The notes under the pieces are model-generated. The model ran no database searches and was not told the DNA's origin. It saw nothing but the letters and a program-made list of their open reading frames with translations. From the NCBI RefSeq assembly GCF_007990445.1, contig NZ_AP019841.1, forward strand, positions 62,001 through 126,000: a DNA stretch of 64,000 bases, in the 5' to 3' direction. Made by a program: the position numbers and the translations under genes. Below, one piece after another: positions 52,348 through 62,329 of the stretch. This stretch comes from Leptotrichia wadei (GTDB lineage: Bacteria > Fusobacteriota > Fusobacteriia > Fusobacteriales > Leptotrichiaceae). Every line of letters begins with the position of its first letter. The stretch's first letter is position 1.

Positions 52348-53331
52348 ATGGTAAAAGTCAAATCTTATGCTAATATCGCAATTGTAAAATACTGGGGAAA
52401 AAAAGATGCAGAAAAAATGATACCTGCCACAAGCAGCATTTCTCTTACTCTTAATGATATGTTCACAGAAACAGAAATGGAATTTATAAAGGATGAGGAT
52501 ACTAAAATTGCTGTTGAAAAGGAAATGAAAAATGGAAATTGTAAAGATAAGTTTTCAAATATGACGGATTTATTTTATTTAAACGGAGAATTACAGGACA
52601 AGATGCATACGGAAAAGATTAGCAAGGTCGTGGATTTGTTTAGGGAAAATAGAAGTCAGAAGGTAAAAATTTCTACAACAAATAATATGCCGACAGCTGC
52701 GGGACTTTCTTCCAGTTCGAGTGGACTATCAGCTGTAATAAAGGCTTGTAATGAACTTTTTGGAAAAAATTATGCACAATCTGAACTTGCACAAATTTCA
52801 AAATTTGGTTCTGGCTCTTCTTCGAGAAGTTTTTTTGGACCAATTGCGGCTTGGGACAAGGATACTGGAGAGATTTATGAAGTTAAGACAGATTTGAAAT
52901 TAGCGATGATTGTGCTTGTACTGAATGAAAATAAAAAGAAAATTTCAAGCCGAAACGGAATGGAGCTTTGTGCTAAAACTTCGACATATTTTGATGAATG
53001 GGTAAAGCAGTCTGAAATTGATTTTATAAATATGAAAAAATATCTTGCTGAAAATGATTTTGAAAAAGTGGGAACTTTAACAGAAGAAAATGCCCTTAGA
53101 ATGCACAAGACAACTGAAACTGCAAATCCGCCGTTTTCATATTTTAATGAAAAAACTTACGAAGCAATGGATTTTGTAAAAAATTTGAGAAATAATGGGG
53201 AGAAATGCTATTTTACGATGGATGCTGGACCTAATGTGAAGGTGCTTTGTCTAGAAGAGGATTTAGAAAAATTGGCAGAAATTTTTGGGCAGAAATATAA
53301 GATTATTGTAAGTAAAACTGTTAAATTATGA
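52348..53331 (+). CDS. mvaD: Diphosphomevalonate decarboxylase
   Basis: 'VKSYANIAIVKYWGKKDAEKMIPATSSISLTL' is diagnostic of MvaD, with the ATP loop 'TAAGLSSSSSGLSAV' and 'FTMDAGPNVKVL' near the end. It converts mevalonate diphosphate to isopentenyl diphosphate. Length 327 aa. The AAGGAG site is present. Its TGA overlaps an ATG of a small frame (ATGA). Confidence 0.95.
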   Translation: MVKVKSYANIAIVKYWGKKDAEKMIPATSSISLTLNDMFTETEMEFIKDEDTKIAVEKEMKNGNCKDKFSNMTDLFYLNGELQDKMHTEKISKVVDLFRENRSQKVKISTTNNMPTAAGLSSSSSGLSAVIKACNELFGKNYAQSELAQISKFGSGSSSRSFFGPIAAWDKDTGEIYEVKTDLKLAMIVLVLNENKKKISSRNGMELCAKTSTYFDEWVKQSEIDFINMKKYLAENDFEKVGTLTEENALRMHKTTETANPPFSYFNEKTYEAMDFVKNLRNNGEKCYFTMDAGPNVKVLCLEEDLEKLAEIFGQKYKIIVSKTVKL

Positions 53332-53486
53332 TTTTGGAAAGGTTTTTGAATAATGAGGGTAAATTAAGAAAATTTGACATAGTTGCAGGTATATTATTTG
53401 AAATTGCGACAATAATTTTAACTGGCAAAAGTGTATTTTCAATGTTGACGCCTGCGGTTACTGGATTAATTATTTGTGTGACTTAA
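53328..53486 (+). CDS. 52-residue membrane peptide coupled to mvaD
   Basis: A short frame overlapping the mvaD stop as ATGA. It has a charged start (MILERFLNNEGKLRKF) and one or two hydrophobic stretches ('DIVAGILFEIATIIL' and 'SVFSMLTPAVTGLIICV'). It is probably translated by coupling with mvaD. I do not recognise it, and a family function cannot be assigned. Confidence 0.5.
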   Translation: MILERFLNNEGKLRKFDIVAGILFEIATIILTGKSVFSMLTPAVTGLIICVT

Positions 53487-53519
53487 AAAAGAAAAACTGA
53501 TAGAAAAGGAGGATAGATT

Positions 53520-55604
53520 GTGGGATATATAAAAATACTAGATGAAAAAGTGTCAAATATTATTGCTGCTGGGGAAGTTGTGGAAAATCCAGCTTCGATG
53601 ATTAAGGAGATGATTGAAAATTCACTGGATGCGAAGGCTACAATGATAAAAATTGAAGTTTTCAAATCTGGAACTGATGTTAAAGTAAGTGATAACGGAA
53701 TTGGGATGGATAAGGATGATACGCTTTTGTCAGTTGAGCGGCATGCCACTTCTAAGATTAAGGAAAAGGAGGATGTCTTTAATTTAAGTACTTATGGCTT
53801 TCGTGGAGAAGCTCTGTCATCTATTGCAGCGGTGTCTAAGCTTACGATTACTACACGTTCTGAAAACAGTCCTGCGGGGTATAGAATTGGCTGTTATGGC
53901 GGGGTTGTGAGAAAGTTTGAGGAAGTTTCAAGAAATGTTGGGACAGAAATGGAAGTCAGGGATTTATTTTACAATACGCCTGCTAGGAGAAAATTTTTGA
54001 GAAAGATGTCAACAGAGTATGGAAAAATTAGGGATATTGTGCTAAAGGAGGCGCTTTCCAATAGTAATGTGGCATTTTCGCTTGAATTAGACGGGAAAAG
54101 TACGATAAAGACAAGCGGGAAAGGGATTGAGAATACAATTCTTGAATTATTTGGAAAATCAGTTTTAAAAAATTTGAAAAAATTTGAATATGGATATTTG
54201 GGAAATGTGGAAATTTTACGAAGTTCAAAGGATTTTATGTTTACTTTTGTAAATAATCGGTATGTGAAGTCAGCAACTATTGAGAGAGCTGTTATAGATG
54301 GCTATTATACTAAGTTAATGAAGGGGAAATATCCTTTTGCTATTATTTTTTACAATGCTGATCCAAAGGAAATAGATGTGAATGTTCATCCATCTAAAAA
54401 AATAGTAAAATTTTCAAATGATAAAATTGTTTATAATGAGATAAAATCAGCAATTGACGACTTTTTTTATTATAATGACAGGGAAAACTGGCAGCCTAAT
54501 ATTGATTTAATAAAGAAAAATATTAATATTAATGAAAATGTCGCTGTGGAAAAGGATGATTTATTTTCTGATGATATTTTAAAGGGGGAAAATCAGAAAA
54601 TTTTAAGTTTGGAAACTTTTGATGGGAAAGAAAATAGTGAGAAATTGGAAGGAGAAGATGGGTTTACAGGAGGTAATCTTGAGAAAAATGATGAAAATAG
54701 AGAATCTGCTGGTATTTCTGAAAGTCTAAGCAGTGGTAATTTTTTTAATGATGAAAAAGAGAATAGCAATAAAAAGAATGATTCGAGTCTTGATGAAATT
54801 TGGAAAAAAATGAATGGGAATTTAAATGAAATTGTGGAAAACAATGTGGAAAACTTGCAAAATGTTGAAAACTCTAATTTGGTAAAGAGCGATAAAGATA
54901 AGAGAAATTGGGATGAAAAGAGTAATTTTAGAAATTATGAAAAATTTAGTGGAGAAAAAAATTCTAATGGTATAAATGAAAATACTGAAAATGAATATTA
55001 TAAAGTTGGGACATTTGAAAAGCACATTGGGAAGCAGGTTCATTATGATATTTTGGGACAAATTTTTGATACGTATATTTTAGTGCGGAAGGATGAGGAA
55101 CTGGAAATCTATGATCAGCACATTATTCATGAAAGAATTTTGTATGAAGAATTAAAAGATAAGTTTTATAATAAAAAAATTGAGTCACAGCATTTGCTGT
55201 TACCGCTGAAAATGGAAGTTACGGTAATTGAAAAAAATATTATTTTTGAAAATATTGATGTTTTTCGAAATTTTGGATTTGATATTGATGAATTTTCAGA
55301 AAACGAGATTGTGATTCGTGCTGTGCCTGCTTTTGATTTTCGGGATAGTATTGAAAATGTGTTTTTACAGCTTTTGCTGGATTTAAAAAATGAAGTGGAA
55401 ATAAAAGATTTAAGGGAAAATATCATTATTTCAATGTCGTGTAAAGGGGCGATAAAGGCTGGGCAGAAGCTGGATATATCTGAAATGCAGAATATGGTGA
55501 GAAGGATTCATGAAGTTGGGAAATATACGTGTCCCCACGGCAGACCAATTATTGTAAAATTGTCTAAAAATGATTTGGATAAAATGTTTGGAAGAAAAAA
55601 ATAA
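53520..55604 (+). CDS. mutL: DNA mismatch repair endonuclease MutL
   Basis: GTG start with AGGAGG upstream. The GHKL ATPase domain has 'MIENSLDAKAT', 'DNGIGM', 'ATSKI' and 'YGFRGEALSSIAAVS', then 'DVNVHPSKK'. A long Asn/Glu/Ser-rich linker covers residues about 345-500. The C-terminal domain has the endonuclease motif DQHIIHERILYE and the zinc-linked 'CPHGRP', so it is of the nicking type. It acts with MutS after mismatch recognition. Length 694 aa. No mutS is in the window. Confidence 0.97.
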   Translation: MGYIKILDEKVSNIIAAGEVVENPASMIKEMIENSLDAKATMIKIEVFKSGTDVKVSDNGIGMDKDDTLLSVERHATSKIKEKEDVFNLSTYGFRGEALSSIAAVSKLTITTRSENSPAGYRIGCYGGVVRKFEEVSRNVGTEMEVRDLFYNTPARRKFLRKMSTEYGKIRDIVLKEALSNSNVAFSLELDGKSTIKTSGKGIENTILELFGKSVLKNLKKFEYGYLGNVEILRSSKDFMFTFVNNRYVKSATIERAVIDGYYTKLMKGKYPFAIIFYNADPKEIDVNVHPSKKIVKFSNDKIVYNEIKSAIDDFFYYNDRENWQPNIDLIKKNININENVAVEKDDLFSDDILKGENQKILSLETFDGKENSEKLEGEDGFTGGNLEKNDENRESAGISESLSSGNFFNDEKENSNKKNDSSLDEIWKKMNGNLNEIVENNVENLQNVENSNLVKSDKDKRNWDEKSNFRNYEKFSGEKNSNGINENTENEYYKVGTFEKHIGKQVHYDILGQIFDTYILVRKDEELEIYDQHIIHERILYEELKDKFYNKKIESQHLLLPLKMEVTVIEKNIIFENIDVFRNFGFDIDEFSENEIVIRAVPAFDFRDSIENVFLQLLLDLKNEVEIKDLRENIIISMSCKGAIKAGQKLDISEMQNMVRRIHEVGKYTCPHGRPIIVKLSKNDLDKMFGRKK

Positions 55605-55655
55605 TGGTAAAATTAGTAAAAAAATGAAAAAAACTTTTGACAATAAGGGAAAAAT

Positions 55656-56126
55656 ATGATAAGAATTAATGTAGTGTGTATTGGAAAAATAAAGGAAAAG
55701 TATATAAAAGAGGGAATAGCTGAATTTTCAAAAAGGTTATCAAAATATATAAAACTTGAAATTATTGAACTGGCTGAAGAGGATGATAACAAAGGGATTG
55801 AAAATGCAATAAATTCTGAAACTGAAAGAATAATAAATGTTATTTCAAAAAAAAATTATTCATATAATATTTTGCTTGATTTAAAGGGAAAAATGCTGAC
55901 TTCAGAAGAAATGGCAGATAAAATTGAAAAAATTTCAATAACAAACAGTGAAATTAATTTTATAATCGGCGGTTCAAATGGAGTTAATGATAATTTGCGG
56001 GAAATTGCAGATTTTAGATTGTGTTTTTCAAAAATGACATTTCCACATCAGCTTATGCGGTTAATTTTGTCAGAGCAAATATATAGATGGATTTCAATTA
56101 ATAATAATATAAAATATCATAAATAA
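55656..56126 (+). CDS. rlmH: 23S rRNA pseudouridine-1915 N3-methyltransferase
   Basis: A SPOUT-class methyltransferase: 'VVCIGKIKEKYIKEGIAEF' at the N-terminus, 'FIIGGSNGVND' (SAM loop of the trefoil knot), and 'MTFPHQLMRLILSEQIYRWISI' followed by 'YHK' at the end. It methylates pseudouridine 1915 in helix 69 of 23S rRNA. Length 156 aa, as in the family. Confidence 0.95.
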   Translation: MIRINVVCIGKIKEKYIKEGIAEFSKRLSKYIKLEIIELAEEDDNKGIENAINSETERIINVISKKNYSYNILLDLKGKMLTSEEMADKIEKISITNSEINFIIGGSNGVNDNLREIADFRLCFSKMTFPHQLMRLILSEQIYRWISINNNIKYHK

Positions 56127-56138
56127 TGGAGGGAAGTT

Positions 56139-56564
56139 ATGTATTCTGCTGGGGAAGAATTTGAAAAAACTAATAGCGAAGGGGATGTTGAAGAATATAC
56201 GTGTCTTTCAAATATTACGGTAGGAGATAAGGAATATTTAGTTTGTGATAGTGAAACTGGGGAAAAGAAGGTTTTTTACTATGACAGTATTGAAGAGGAA
56301 CTGTATGATTTAGATGAAGATGAGGAAGATCAGGTTCTGGAAATATGGAACGATGAATATTACGGTTCTGACAAGGATTATATGTACTGGAACGAAGATT
56401 TTGGCGAGTATGATAAAAATGAGAATGTAGATGGAGAATTTGATGAAAGTAATTTTGATCCATTGAATGATGATGAAAATGAATTTTTTGAGAATGAAGA
56501 AGAAGCTGATGATGAAGATTTGTCAGAATTTTTAGATGATTTTTTAGATGATGAAAATGAATAG
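56139..56564 (+). CDS. Acidic protein, DUF1292-like
   Basis: A 141-aa very acidic protein (a Glu/Asp-rich second half). The first half 'YTCLSNITVGDKEYLVCDSETGEKKVFYYDS' resembles DUF1292, a small bacterial family of unknown function. The GGAGG site is good. It is closely linked to rlmH (13 bp) and perhaps co-transcribed. Confidence 0.65.
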   Translation: MYSAGEEFEKTNSEGDVEEYTCLSNITVGDKEYLVCDSETGEKKVFYYDSIEEELYDLDEDEEDQVLEIWNDEYYGSDKDYMYWNEDFGEYDKNENVDGEFDESNFDPLNDDENEFFENEEEADDEDLSEFLDDFLDDENE

Positions 56565-56624
56565 GTTTATTTTATAATTTTCAATTCTCTAAAATAATAA
56601 AAAAAATAAAAAATAAGGAATAAA

Positions 56625-56993
56625 ATGAAAATAAAAATAAAAAGTCTGGATAATTTTAATCAGAATTATGAAAAATTATTTGAGCTGAAAAAAGTATTGG
56701 AACAGGAAGAAAAAAAAGAATATCATTATAGTGATGAGTATGGAAACTGTAAAATCATTGATAAAGGTAATTCCATTGAAATTTACCGATATGGTGAAAT
56801 CAATTCCAGACAAATTTTTCAAAGTGATAAAAATACGCCATTTATTTATATTACAAAACAGTTTCGAGGGAAATACAAAATTTTTACAAAAAAAATTAAA
56901 AAAGAAAATGGAAAAATGATGCTGGAATATGATATAATACATAATAATGAAGTGATAAACAGTATAAATTTAGAATTTCAATTTATTAAATAG
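56625..56993 (+). CDS. DUF1934-like beta-barrel protein, C-terminus altered by an element scar
   Basis: A 122-aa protein whose strands ('YHYSDEYGNCKII', 'NSIEIYRYGEINSRQIF', 'GKMMLEYDIIHNNEVINSINLEFQF') resemble DUF1934 (YwiB-like) lipocalin-like proteins. The stop TAG lies inside a 45-bp IStron scar (56987-57031). Without the scar, the frame would run '...FQFIKKAERKK' and stop at 57054-57056. Loss of this tail is probably harmless. Confidence 0.55.
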   Translation: MKIKIKSLDNFNQNYEKLFELKKVLEQEEKKEYHYSDEYGNCKIIDKGNSIEIYRYGEINSRQIFQSDKNTPFIYITKQFRGKYKIFTKKIKKENGKMMLEYDIIHNNEVINSINLEFQFIK

Positions 56994-57031
56994 TGCAAGA
57001 ACGCTCGCGACTTTAGTCGTGGGAGGTTCAG
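56987..57031 (+). mobile_element. 45-bp scar of an IStron-like element
   Basis: It starts TAAATAGTGCAAGAAC after target TTTAT (as the element in cbiN does), passes through a GCGACTTTAGTCGT hairpin, and ends GTGGGAGGTTCAG (as the right end at 22462). The interior (intron and tnpB) is gone, probably by recombination between the two GACTTTAGTCGT copies. Confidence 0.75.
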
Positions 57032-57056
57032 AAAAAAAGCAGAAAGGAAAAAGTGA

Positions 57057-58541
57057 ATGAGTAATCAAAACCAGAATGATAATGGTATTATAAAAGAAAA
57101 ATTGAAAAAAGTAGCAGAACTAGAGGAAATTGGAATAGAACCTTACGGAAGAAAATATGAAAAAGTGAATGATATTGCTGAAATAAATCAATATGACGAA
57201 ACTTGCGATAAAGTATTTAAAACAGCAGGAAGAATCATCGCTTTTAGAAGAATGGGTAAAAACGGATTTGGTAAGATTCAAGATCCAACTGGTCAAATTC
57301 AATATTATGTGAAAAAAGAAGAAGTTGGAGAAGATCAATATGAAATTTATAAAAAAATGGGACTTGGAGATTTTATTGGGCTTGAAGGACATTTATTTAG
57401 AACTAAGACTGGGGAATTAACTTTGAGAGTAGATTCTTTTGAAGTATTATCTAAAAATGTTCGTCCACTTCCAGAAAAATTCCATGGATTAACTAACGTT
57501 GAAACTAGATATAGACAAAGATACGTTGACTTGGTAATGAATAGAGAAGTTATGGAAACTATGAAAAAAAGATTCCAAGTTATTAGATTTTTTAGAAGCT
57601 ATTTAGAAAAAAAAGGATTTACGGAAGTTGAAACTCCAATGATGCACCCAATCGCAGGTGGAGCAACTGCAAGACCATTTGTTACGCACCACAATGCATT
57701 AGATATGGAATTATTCTTAAGAATCGCACCTGAATTATACTTAAAAAGATTATTAGTTGGTGGATTTGAAAAAGTATTTGAAATTAATAGAAGTTTTAGA
57801 AATGAAGGAATTTCTGTAAAACATAATCCTGAATTTACAATGATGGAATTGTACCAAGCGTACGCTGATTTTAATGATATGATGGACTTAACAGAAGACT
57901 TAATTTCTAGTTTGACTTTCGAGTTACATGGAAAATATGAAATTGAATATGAAGATAAAACTATTAATTTAGCTAAACCTTGGAGAAGAGTAACAATGAA
58001 AGAAGCTGTAAAAGAAGCAACTGGATTTGATTTTGATTCAATTTCAAGTGATGAAGAAGCTGTTGAAAAAGCGAAAGAATTTGGAATTCCTTTAGAAAAA
58101 GATAAAACTTATACAAAATTTGGAATTTTAAATTTATTCTTTGAAGAAAAAGTGGAAGAAACATTGATTAATCCAACATTCATAACAGAATATCCAAAAG
58201 AAATTTCTCCACTTTCAAAAAATCAAAAAGGTGAAACTGAATGGGTTGACAGATTTGAATTATTCATTTCAGGAAGAGAATTTGCAAACGCATATTCAGA
58301 ATTAAACGATCCAAGAGATCAAAAAGAAAGATTCGAAGAACAAGTTAAATTGAAAGAAGCAGGAGACGATGAAGCACAAGGAATGGATTTAGATTACATT
58401 AGAGCCTTAGAATATGGAATGCCACCTGCAGGAGGATTAGGAATTGGAATTGATAGATTAGTTATGTTACAAACTAATTCAGCATCAATCAGAGACGTAA
58501 TCTTGTTCCCAACATTAAGAAAAGAAGACATCGAATTATAA
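57057..58541 (+). CDS. lysS: Lysyl-tRNA synthetase, class II
   Basis: The OB-fold anticodon domain ('[23 protein letters not shown]') is followed by the class II core with motif 2 '[27 protein letters not shown]' and motif 3 '[21 protein letters not shown]'. It charges tRNA(Lys). Length 494 aa, normal. The start has AAAGGA upstream. Codon use is that of a highly expressed gene. Confidence 0.98.
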   Translation: MSNQNQNDNGIIKEKLKKVAELEEIGIEPYGRKYEKVNDIAEINQYDETCDKVFKTAGRIIAFRRMGKNGFGKIQDPTGQIQYYVKKEEVGEDQYEIYKKMGLGDFIGLEGHLFRTKTGELTLRVDSFEVLSKNVRPLPEKFHGLTNVETRYRQRYVDLVMNREVMETMKKRFQVIRFFRSYLEKKGFTEVETPMMHPIAGGATARPFVTHHNALDMELFLRIAPELYLKRLLVGGFEKVFEINRSFRNEGISVKHNPEFTMMELYQAYADFNDMMDLTEDLISSLTFELHGKYEIEYEDKTINLAKPWRRVTMKEAVKEATGFDFDSISSDEEAVEKAKEFGIPLEKDKTYTKFGILNLFFEEKVEETLINPTFITEYPKEISPLSKNQKGETEWVDRFELFISGREFANAYSELNDPRDQKERFEEQVKLKEAGDDEAQGMDLDYIRALEYGMPPAGGLGIGIDRLVMLQTNSASIRDVILFPTLRKEDIEL

Positions 58542-58604
58542 TTTTTCAAATTAATTTATTAATCAAAAAATAAAATATAATCATGAAATTAGTTGTGAAA
58601 ATCT

Positions 58605-58650
58605 AGAAAAATAGGCAATCTCTGAAGCAGAGAGTGTCTATTTTTTTATA
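58605..58650 (+). terminator. Rho-independent terminator after lysS
   Basis: AAAATAG-CTCTG and CAGAG-CTATTTT pair around AAG, followed by T7. Confidence 0.8.
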
Positions 58651-58768
58651 AAAATTTTAAAAAATGAGAAAAAATTAAAAGTTCTCATTTTTCTTTAATC
58701 TTTATATGATACTATTATAATGTAACAAAGGAACAGCAATTACAAATACAAAAATGCAAAGGAGGATT

Positions 58769-59086
58769 ATGAAAAATAAATTCTTAAAAGTAGCATTGTT
58801 AGGTTGTTTGGTATTAGGTTCTTTGAGTTTTGCTGGAAGTAAAGATTATAAAAAATCAAATTTCAACCATAAAAAAAGTTCTTATAAAAGATCAAAAATA
58901 ACCCCAGCAAGAGCTAAACAAATAGCATTAGCAAAAGTTCCAGGTGCAACATTGAGAAATATTAAGGATTTTGAATTTGATGAAGATTCTTATGAAGGAG
59001 AAATTCATTACAGAGGTTACACTTATGAATTTGAAATCGATGCGTATACTGGAAGAATTACAGATTGGGACGTAGATAGAGATTAG
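58769..59086 (+). CDS. Secreted PepSY-domain protein
   Basis: A signal peptide ('MKNKFLKVALLGCLVLGSLSFA', with a possible lipobox-like Cys at residue 13, but without a good +1 context) precedes a Lys/Ser-rich linker and one PepSY domain: 'ITPARAKQIALAKVPGATLRNI... YEGEIHYRGYTYEFEIDAYTGRITDWDVD'. PepSY proteins are thought to inhibit or regulate proteases or bind ions at the envelope. ATG 58769 with AAAGGAGG upstream is chosen. Length 105 aa. Confidence 0.85.
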   Translation: MKNKFLKVALLGCLVLGSLSFAGSKDYKKSNFNHKKSSYKRSKITPARAKQIALAKVPGATLRNIKDFEFDEDSYEGEIHYRGYTYEFEIDAYTGRITDWDVDRD

Positions 59087-59458
59087 GAAATAAAGAGTTT
59101 TATGAAGAAAAGGTCAAAGGTAAAAAGGAGTAAAGGTTACACAGGAATTTGTATACAAAAATGAAGTAACAAAAGTAAAAAGGATAGGATTTTTGGTTGA
59201 ATCCGAATTATGAAGAAAAAAGTTTTTTAAAGTTAAGTCGATATCGATAAAAAAAGGAGTTTAGAAGGCATTATTGCCCTAAAAGAAAAAAGTTATTTAT
59301 AGATAATTAGGTAGAAAAAAGGATAAAGTCTAAAGAAAATTAGATGTGTTTTGAAGAAAAAGGTCGTTATGTATAGAAAAAAGTCGGGAAGTTAAAGTAC
59401 AGAGGTTTTGTTTTAAGGAGAAATTGGGAAAAAGGTTGAGAAGAAATATAGTTTTGAA

Positions 59459-59506
59459 AGAAGTTATTTTGTAAGTCAGATGTTTTGCAAAATGCTTCTT
59501 TTTTAG
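59459..59506 (+). terminator. Rho-independent terminator
   Basis: AGAAG-ATTTTG and CAAAAT-CTTCT pair, followed by T6. It could end a transcript crossing the purine-rich region. Confidence 0.6.
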
Positions 59507-59548
59507 TTATAGCAGTTACTATGGGAAAAATAAAAATAATAAAAAGGT

Positions 59549-59585
59549 GCTATGAAAACACCTTCTTAAATTTTTTGGAGAGAAA
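59549..59585. terminator. Hairpin terminator between convergent genes
   Basis: AAGGTG and CACCTT pair around CTATGAAAA, with a T-rich tail to the right. Confidence 0.5.
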
Positions 59586-59716
59586 ATCAACTTGTGAAAA
59601 TTGATTTATCTTAGTTATATATAAATATAGCTAAAATCATATTTATTTGTCTTTTGTGAATAATTATTTTTTTTAAATATTTTCACAGACATAGTTTTAT
59701 TATAATTCTTAATTTA

Positions 59717-60211
59717 TTAAAATTCCTTTTGGATTTGTTCAACCCATGCGTCAATTCTTTCATCTGTCAATTCAGATTGATTAACTTCATCTAGAGCAAG
59801 TCCCAAAAATTCTCCATCTTTTGCTGCTCTTGATTCGCTGAATTCATATCCTTCTGTTGAAGTTTTTCCAATGATTGTTGCACCAGTTTTTTGAATTTCT
59901 TCATCAATGATGGCAATTCCATCCATAAATGTATCAGAGAAAGTTCCTTGATCCCCACTTCCGAAATATCCTACTTTTTTACCGCTTAAATCTTTGCTTG
60001 CCAAATCATCAAGAACTGCTGCCCAGTCATCTTGCAAGTCTCCAAATCCCCAAGTAGAAGTACCTAAAAGAAGTACATCATAATCTTCCAATTTATCCTC
60101 ATTTCCATCAATATTAAAAACTTCTGCTCCATCAATTTTTTCTGCAATTTTATGAGCAATATCTTCAGTTACTCCTGTTGTTGATCCGAAAAAAATTCCT
60201 ACTTTTGCCAT
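59717..60211 (-). CDS. fldA: Flavodoxin
   Basis: 'VGIFFGSTTGVTEDIAHKIA' is the FMN phosphate loop. 'LLLGTSTWGFGDLQDDW' (the Trp and acidic 60s loop) and 'GYFGSGDQGTFSDTFMDG' (90s loop) bind the flavin ring. It carries single electrons between redox enzymes in the cytoplasm. Length 164 aa, normal for a long-chain flavodoxin. A GGAGG site precedes the ATG. Confidence 0.96.
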   Translation of the reverse strand: MAKVGIFFGSTTGVTEDIAHKIAEKIDGAEVFNIDGNEDKLEDYDVLLLGTSTWGFGDLQDDWAAVLDDLASKDLSGKKVGYFGSGDQGTFSDTFMDGIAIIDEEIQKTGATIIGKTSTEGYEFSESRAAKDGEFLGLALDEVNQSELTDERIDAWVEQIQKEF

Positions 60212-60427
60212 TTTAATCCTCCATGTTTATTAGTTTAGTTTTAAATATGCTTTTGCACATTTGTATGTTTTTGCATTTCTGGATAATCCTATCCTAATTT
60301 TTATTTCAAATCAAAGAAATGAAGTAAATTTTTCATATAGAAAATATACCATATTTTACTTTGATTGTCAAATTTTTTTGTATTTGAATATTTTAATAAA
60401 TAATATAAAAAAACTGTAAAAAATCTG

Positions 60428-60976
60428 TTAAATATGCCACATATAGTAGTCTTCCTCTGTTTTTGGAATGATTCTAGCTGGAATCCCTACTGCTACTGCA
60501 TTATCTGGAACATCCTTTAAAACAACTGAATTTGCTCCAATTTTCACATTATTTCCAATCACAATATTTCCTAGCAGTTTTGCTCCTGTTCCAACTGTGA
60601 CGTTATTTTTTAATGTGGGATGTCTCTTAGTTTTGGAAGAGCTTACTCCGCCTAGAGTTACACCATGATAGATGACGCAGTTATCGCCTATTTCAGCAGT
60701 TTCTCCAACTACGATTCCCATTCCGTGGTCAAAAAATACTTTTTTTCCTAATTTTGCTCCTGGATGAATTTCTATTCCTGTAAAAAATCGTGAAATTTGA
60801 GAAATCAGCCGTGCACAAAAATATAATTTATGCTTTTGAAAAAAGTGGGCAATCTTGTGATTAATAACTGCATGTAGAGACGGATAGAGAAAAACTTCTA
60901 TTTTATATCTGACAGCTGGATCTTTTTCCGCTATATTATTTATTTCACTTACTAACCATTTAAAAATAATAATCAC
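60428..60976 (-). CDS. cysE: Serine O-acetyltransferase
   Basis: A left-handed beta-helix acyltransferase: '[17 protein letters not shown]', '[44 protein letters not shown]' (in parts), with the catalytic His in 'DHGMG' and 'YHGVT'. It makes O-acetylserine for CysK. Length 182 aa, the short-type CysE. The GTG start at 60976 is only a base or two after AAGGAG. An ATT codon a little downstream would be better spaced, so the exact start is uncertain. Confidence 0.93.
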   Translation of the reverse strand: MIIIFKWLVSEINNIAEKDPAVRYKIEVFLYPSLHAVINHKIAHFFQKHKLYFCARLISQISRFFTGIEIHPGAKLGKKVFFDHGMGIVVGETAEIGDNCVIYHGVTLGGVSSSKTKRHPTLKNNVTVGTGAKLLGNIVIGNNVKIGANSVVLKDVPDNAVAVGIPARIIPKTEEDYYMWHI

Positions 60977-61151
60977 ACTCCTTAAAATTTATATTTGAAT
61001 TATATAATAAAACTGTTTTAAAAACAACATTTTATTGCATATTTTACTTTTTTGTTAAATTTATAAAGGTTAAATAGTGTATAATATCTGAGTTCGGCTC
61101 TAAAGCAGTTTTACTATAATTCTATTTCATAAAAGTATGAAAATATGAAAA

Positions 61152-61203
61152 CAGGCAATTCATCCCGTTATTTTATGTAAAAGTCAGAGAATCCTTGCCC
61201 AAG
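61152..61203 (-). mobile_element. Decayed left end of an IS605-type element
   Basis: GGCAATTCATCCC...AAAAGTCAGAGAATCCTTGCC parallels AGCAATTCATCTCCC...AGAAGTCGGAGACTTCTTGC of the element ending at 41620, with several changes. No tnpB or right end is nearby. Confidence 0.5.
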
Positions 61204-61221
61204 TTAGTTAAGTTTTATTAA

Positions 61222-62139
61222 TTATAAACTGTTTCTGAATGCTTCAATTGATAAGTATTTTTCTCCACCATCTGGTAAAATTGCTACAACTTTTTTACCT
61301 TTTCCTAATTTTTTAGCTACTTCATAAGCTGCTGCAATTGCACTTCCAGAAGAAATTCCGATAAATAGTCCGTTTTCCTTTGAAGCTCTTGTCGCAAATT
61401 CTACCGCTTGTTCATTAGTTACCTTTATAATTTCATCTACAAGGCTGGCATCATAGTTTCCAGGTACAAATCCTGCTCCAAGTCCTTGTTGGAAGTGTTT
61501 TCCAGGTTGTTCTCCTGATAATACTGCAGAAGTTGCAGGTTCAACGGCAAATACTTTAACTCCTGGTCTTTCTTCCTTTAATCTTTTTCCAACTCCTGAT
61601 AAAGTTCCAGCAGTTCCAACTCCTGATACGAATGCATCGATTTGAGGGAAATCATCTAAGATTTCTTTTGCAGTTGTTTCGTAGTGTTTTGCAGGGTTTG
61701 CAGGATTTTCAAATTGTTGAGGCAAGAAATATCCGTTTTCAGCTGCTAGTTTTTCAGCTTCAGCAATTGCCCCTTTCATACCTTTTGCCCCTTCAGTTAA
61801 TATTAATTCAGCTCCATAGGCTGCTAAAATACTTCTTCTTTCCACGCTCATTGAATCAGGCATTACAATTACCACTTTATAACCTTTTGCTTTACCGATT
61901 AATGCAAGTGCGATACCAGTATTTCCAGAAGTAGGTTCAACAATTGTTCCACCTGGTTTCAATTTTCCTTCTTTTTCAGCTGCTTCTATCATTCCAAGAG
62001 CCGCTCTATCCTTTACACTTCCACCAATATTATATTTTTCAAGTTTTACATAAATATCAGCGATATTTTCATCATTTAAGAATTTTAATTTCACCACAGG
62101 CGTATTTCCAATTAAGTCTAAGATATTTTCGTAAATCAT
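61222..62139 (-). CDS. cysK: Cysteine synthase A
   Basis: The PLP lysine is in '[15 protein letters not shown]'. '[31 protein letters not shown]' and '[13 protein letters not shown]' are conserved. '[11 protein letters not shown]' near the end is also typical. It replaces the acetyl group of O-acetylserine with sulfide. cysE lies directly downstream in the same direction, so the two genes form a cysteine unit. Length 305 aa. GGAGG precedes the ATG. Confidence 0.97.
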   Translation of the reverse strand: MIYENILDLIGNTPVVKLKFLNDENIADIYVKLEKYNIGGSVKDRAALGMIEAAEKEGKLKPGGTIVEPTSGNTGIALALIGKAKGYKVVIVMPDSMSVERRSILAAYGAELILTEGAKGMKGAIAEAEKLAAENGYFLPQQFENPANPAKHYETTAKEILDDFPQIDAFVSGVGTAGTLSGVGKRLKEERPGVKVFAVEPATSAVLSGEQPGKHFQQGLGAGFVPGNYDASLVDEIIKVTNEQAVEFATRASKENGLFIGISSGSAIAAAYEVAKKLGKGKKVVAILPDGGEKYLSIEAFRNSL

Positions 62140-62329
62140 TATAAATTACCTCCATATTTAAATATATTTATTTTTTGTTTTATTAATTTGTATCTACAAT
62201 TATTATAGCACTAATTCTTTTTAAAATCAATAGAAAAATATAAATATTTTAAAAATTTTCACTTAATTCAAAATTTTTTAGGTTATATTTATAAACAATA
62301 ATTATCTAAATAAATAAGTAATATCAAAT

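Larger units (their letters stand above)
59087..59716. other. Purine-rich, gene-free 630-bp region
   Basis: No gene is supported on either strand. The top strand is strongly purine-rich from 59087 to about 59460, with AGAAAAAAG-like words recurring about every 30-60 bp. Two hairpin terminators lie at its right side. The last 100 bp before the flavodoxin gene is A/T-rich. Confidence 0.5.
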
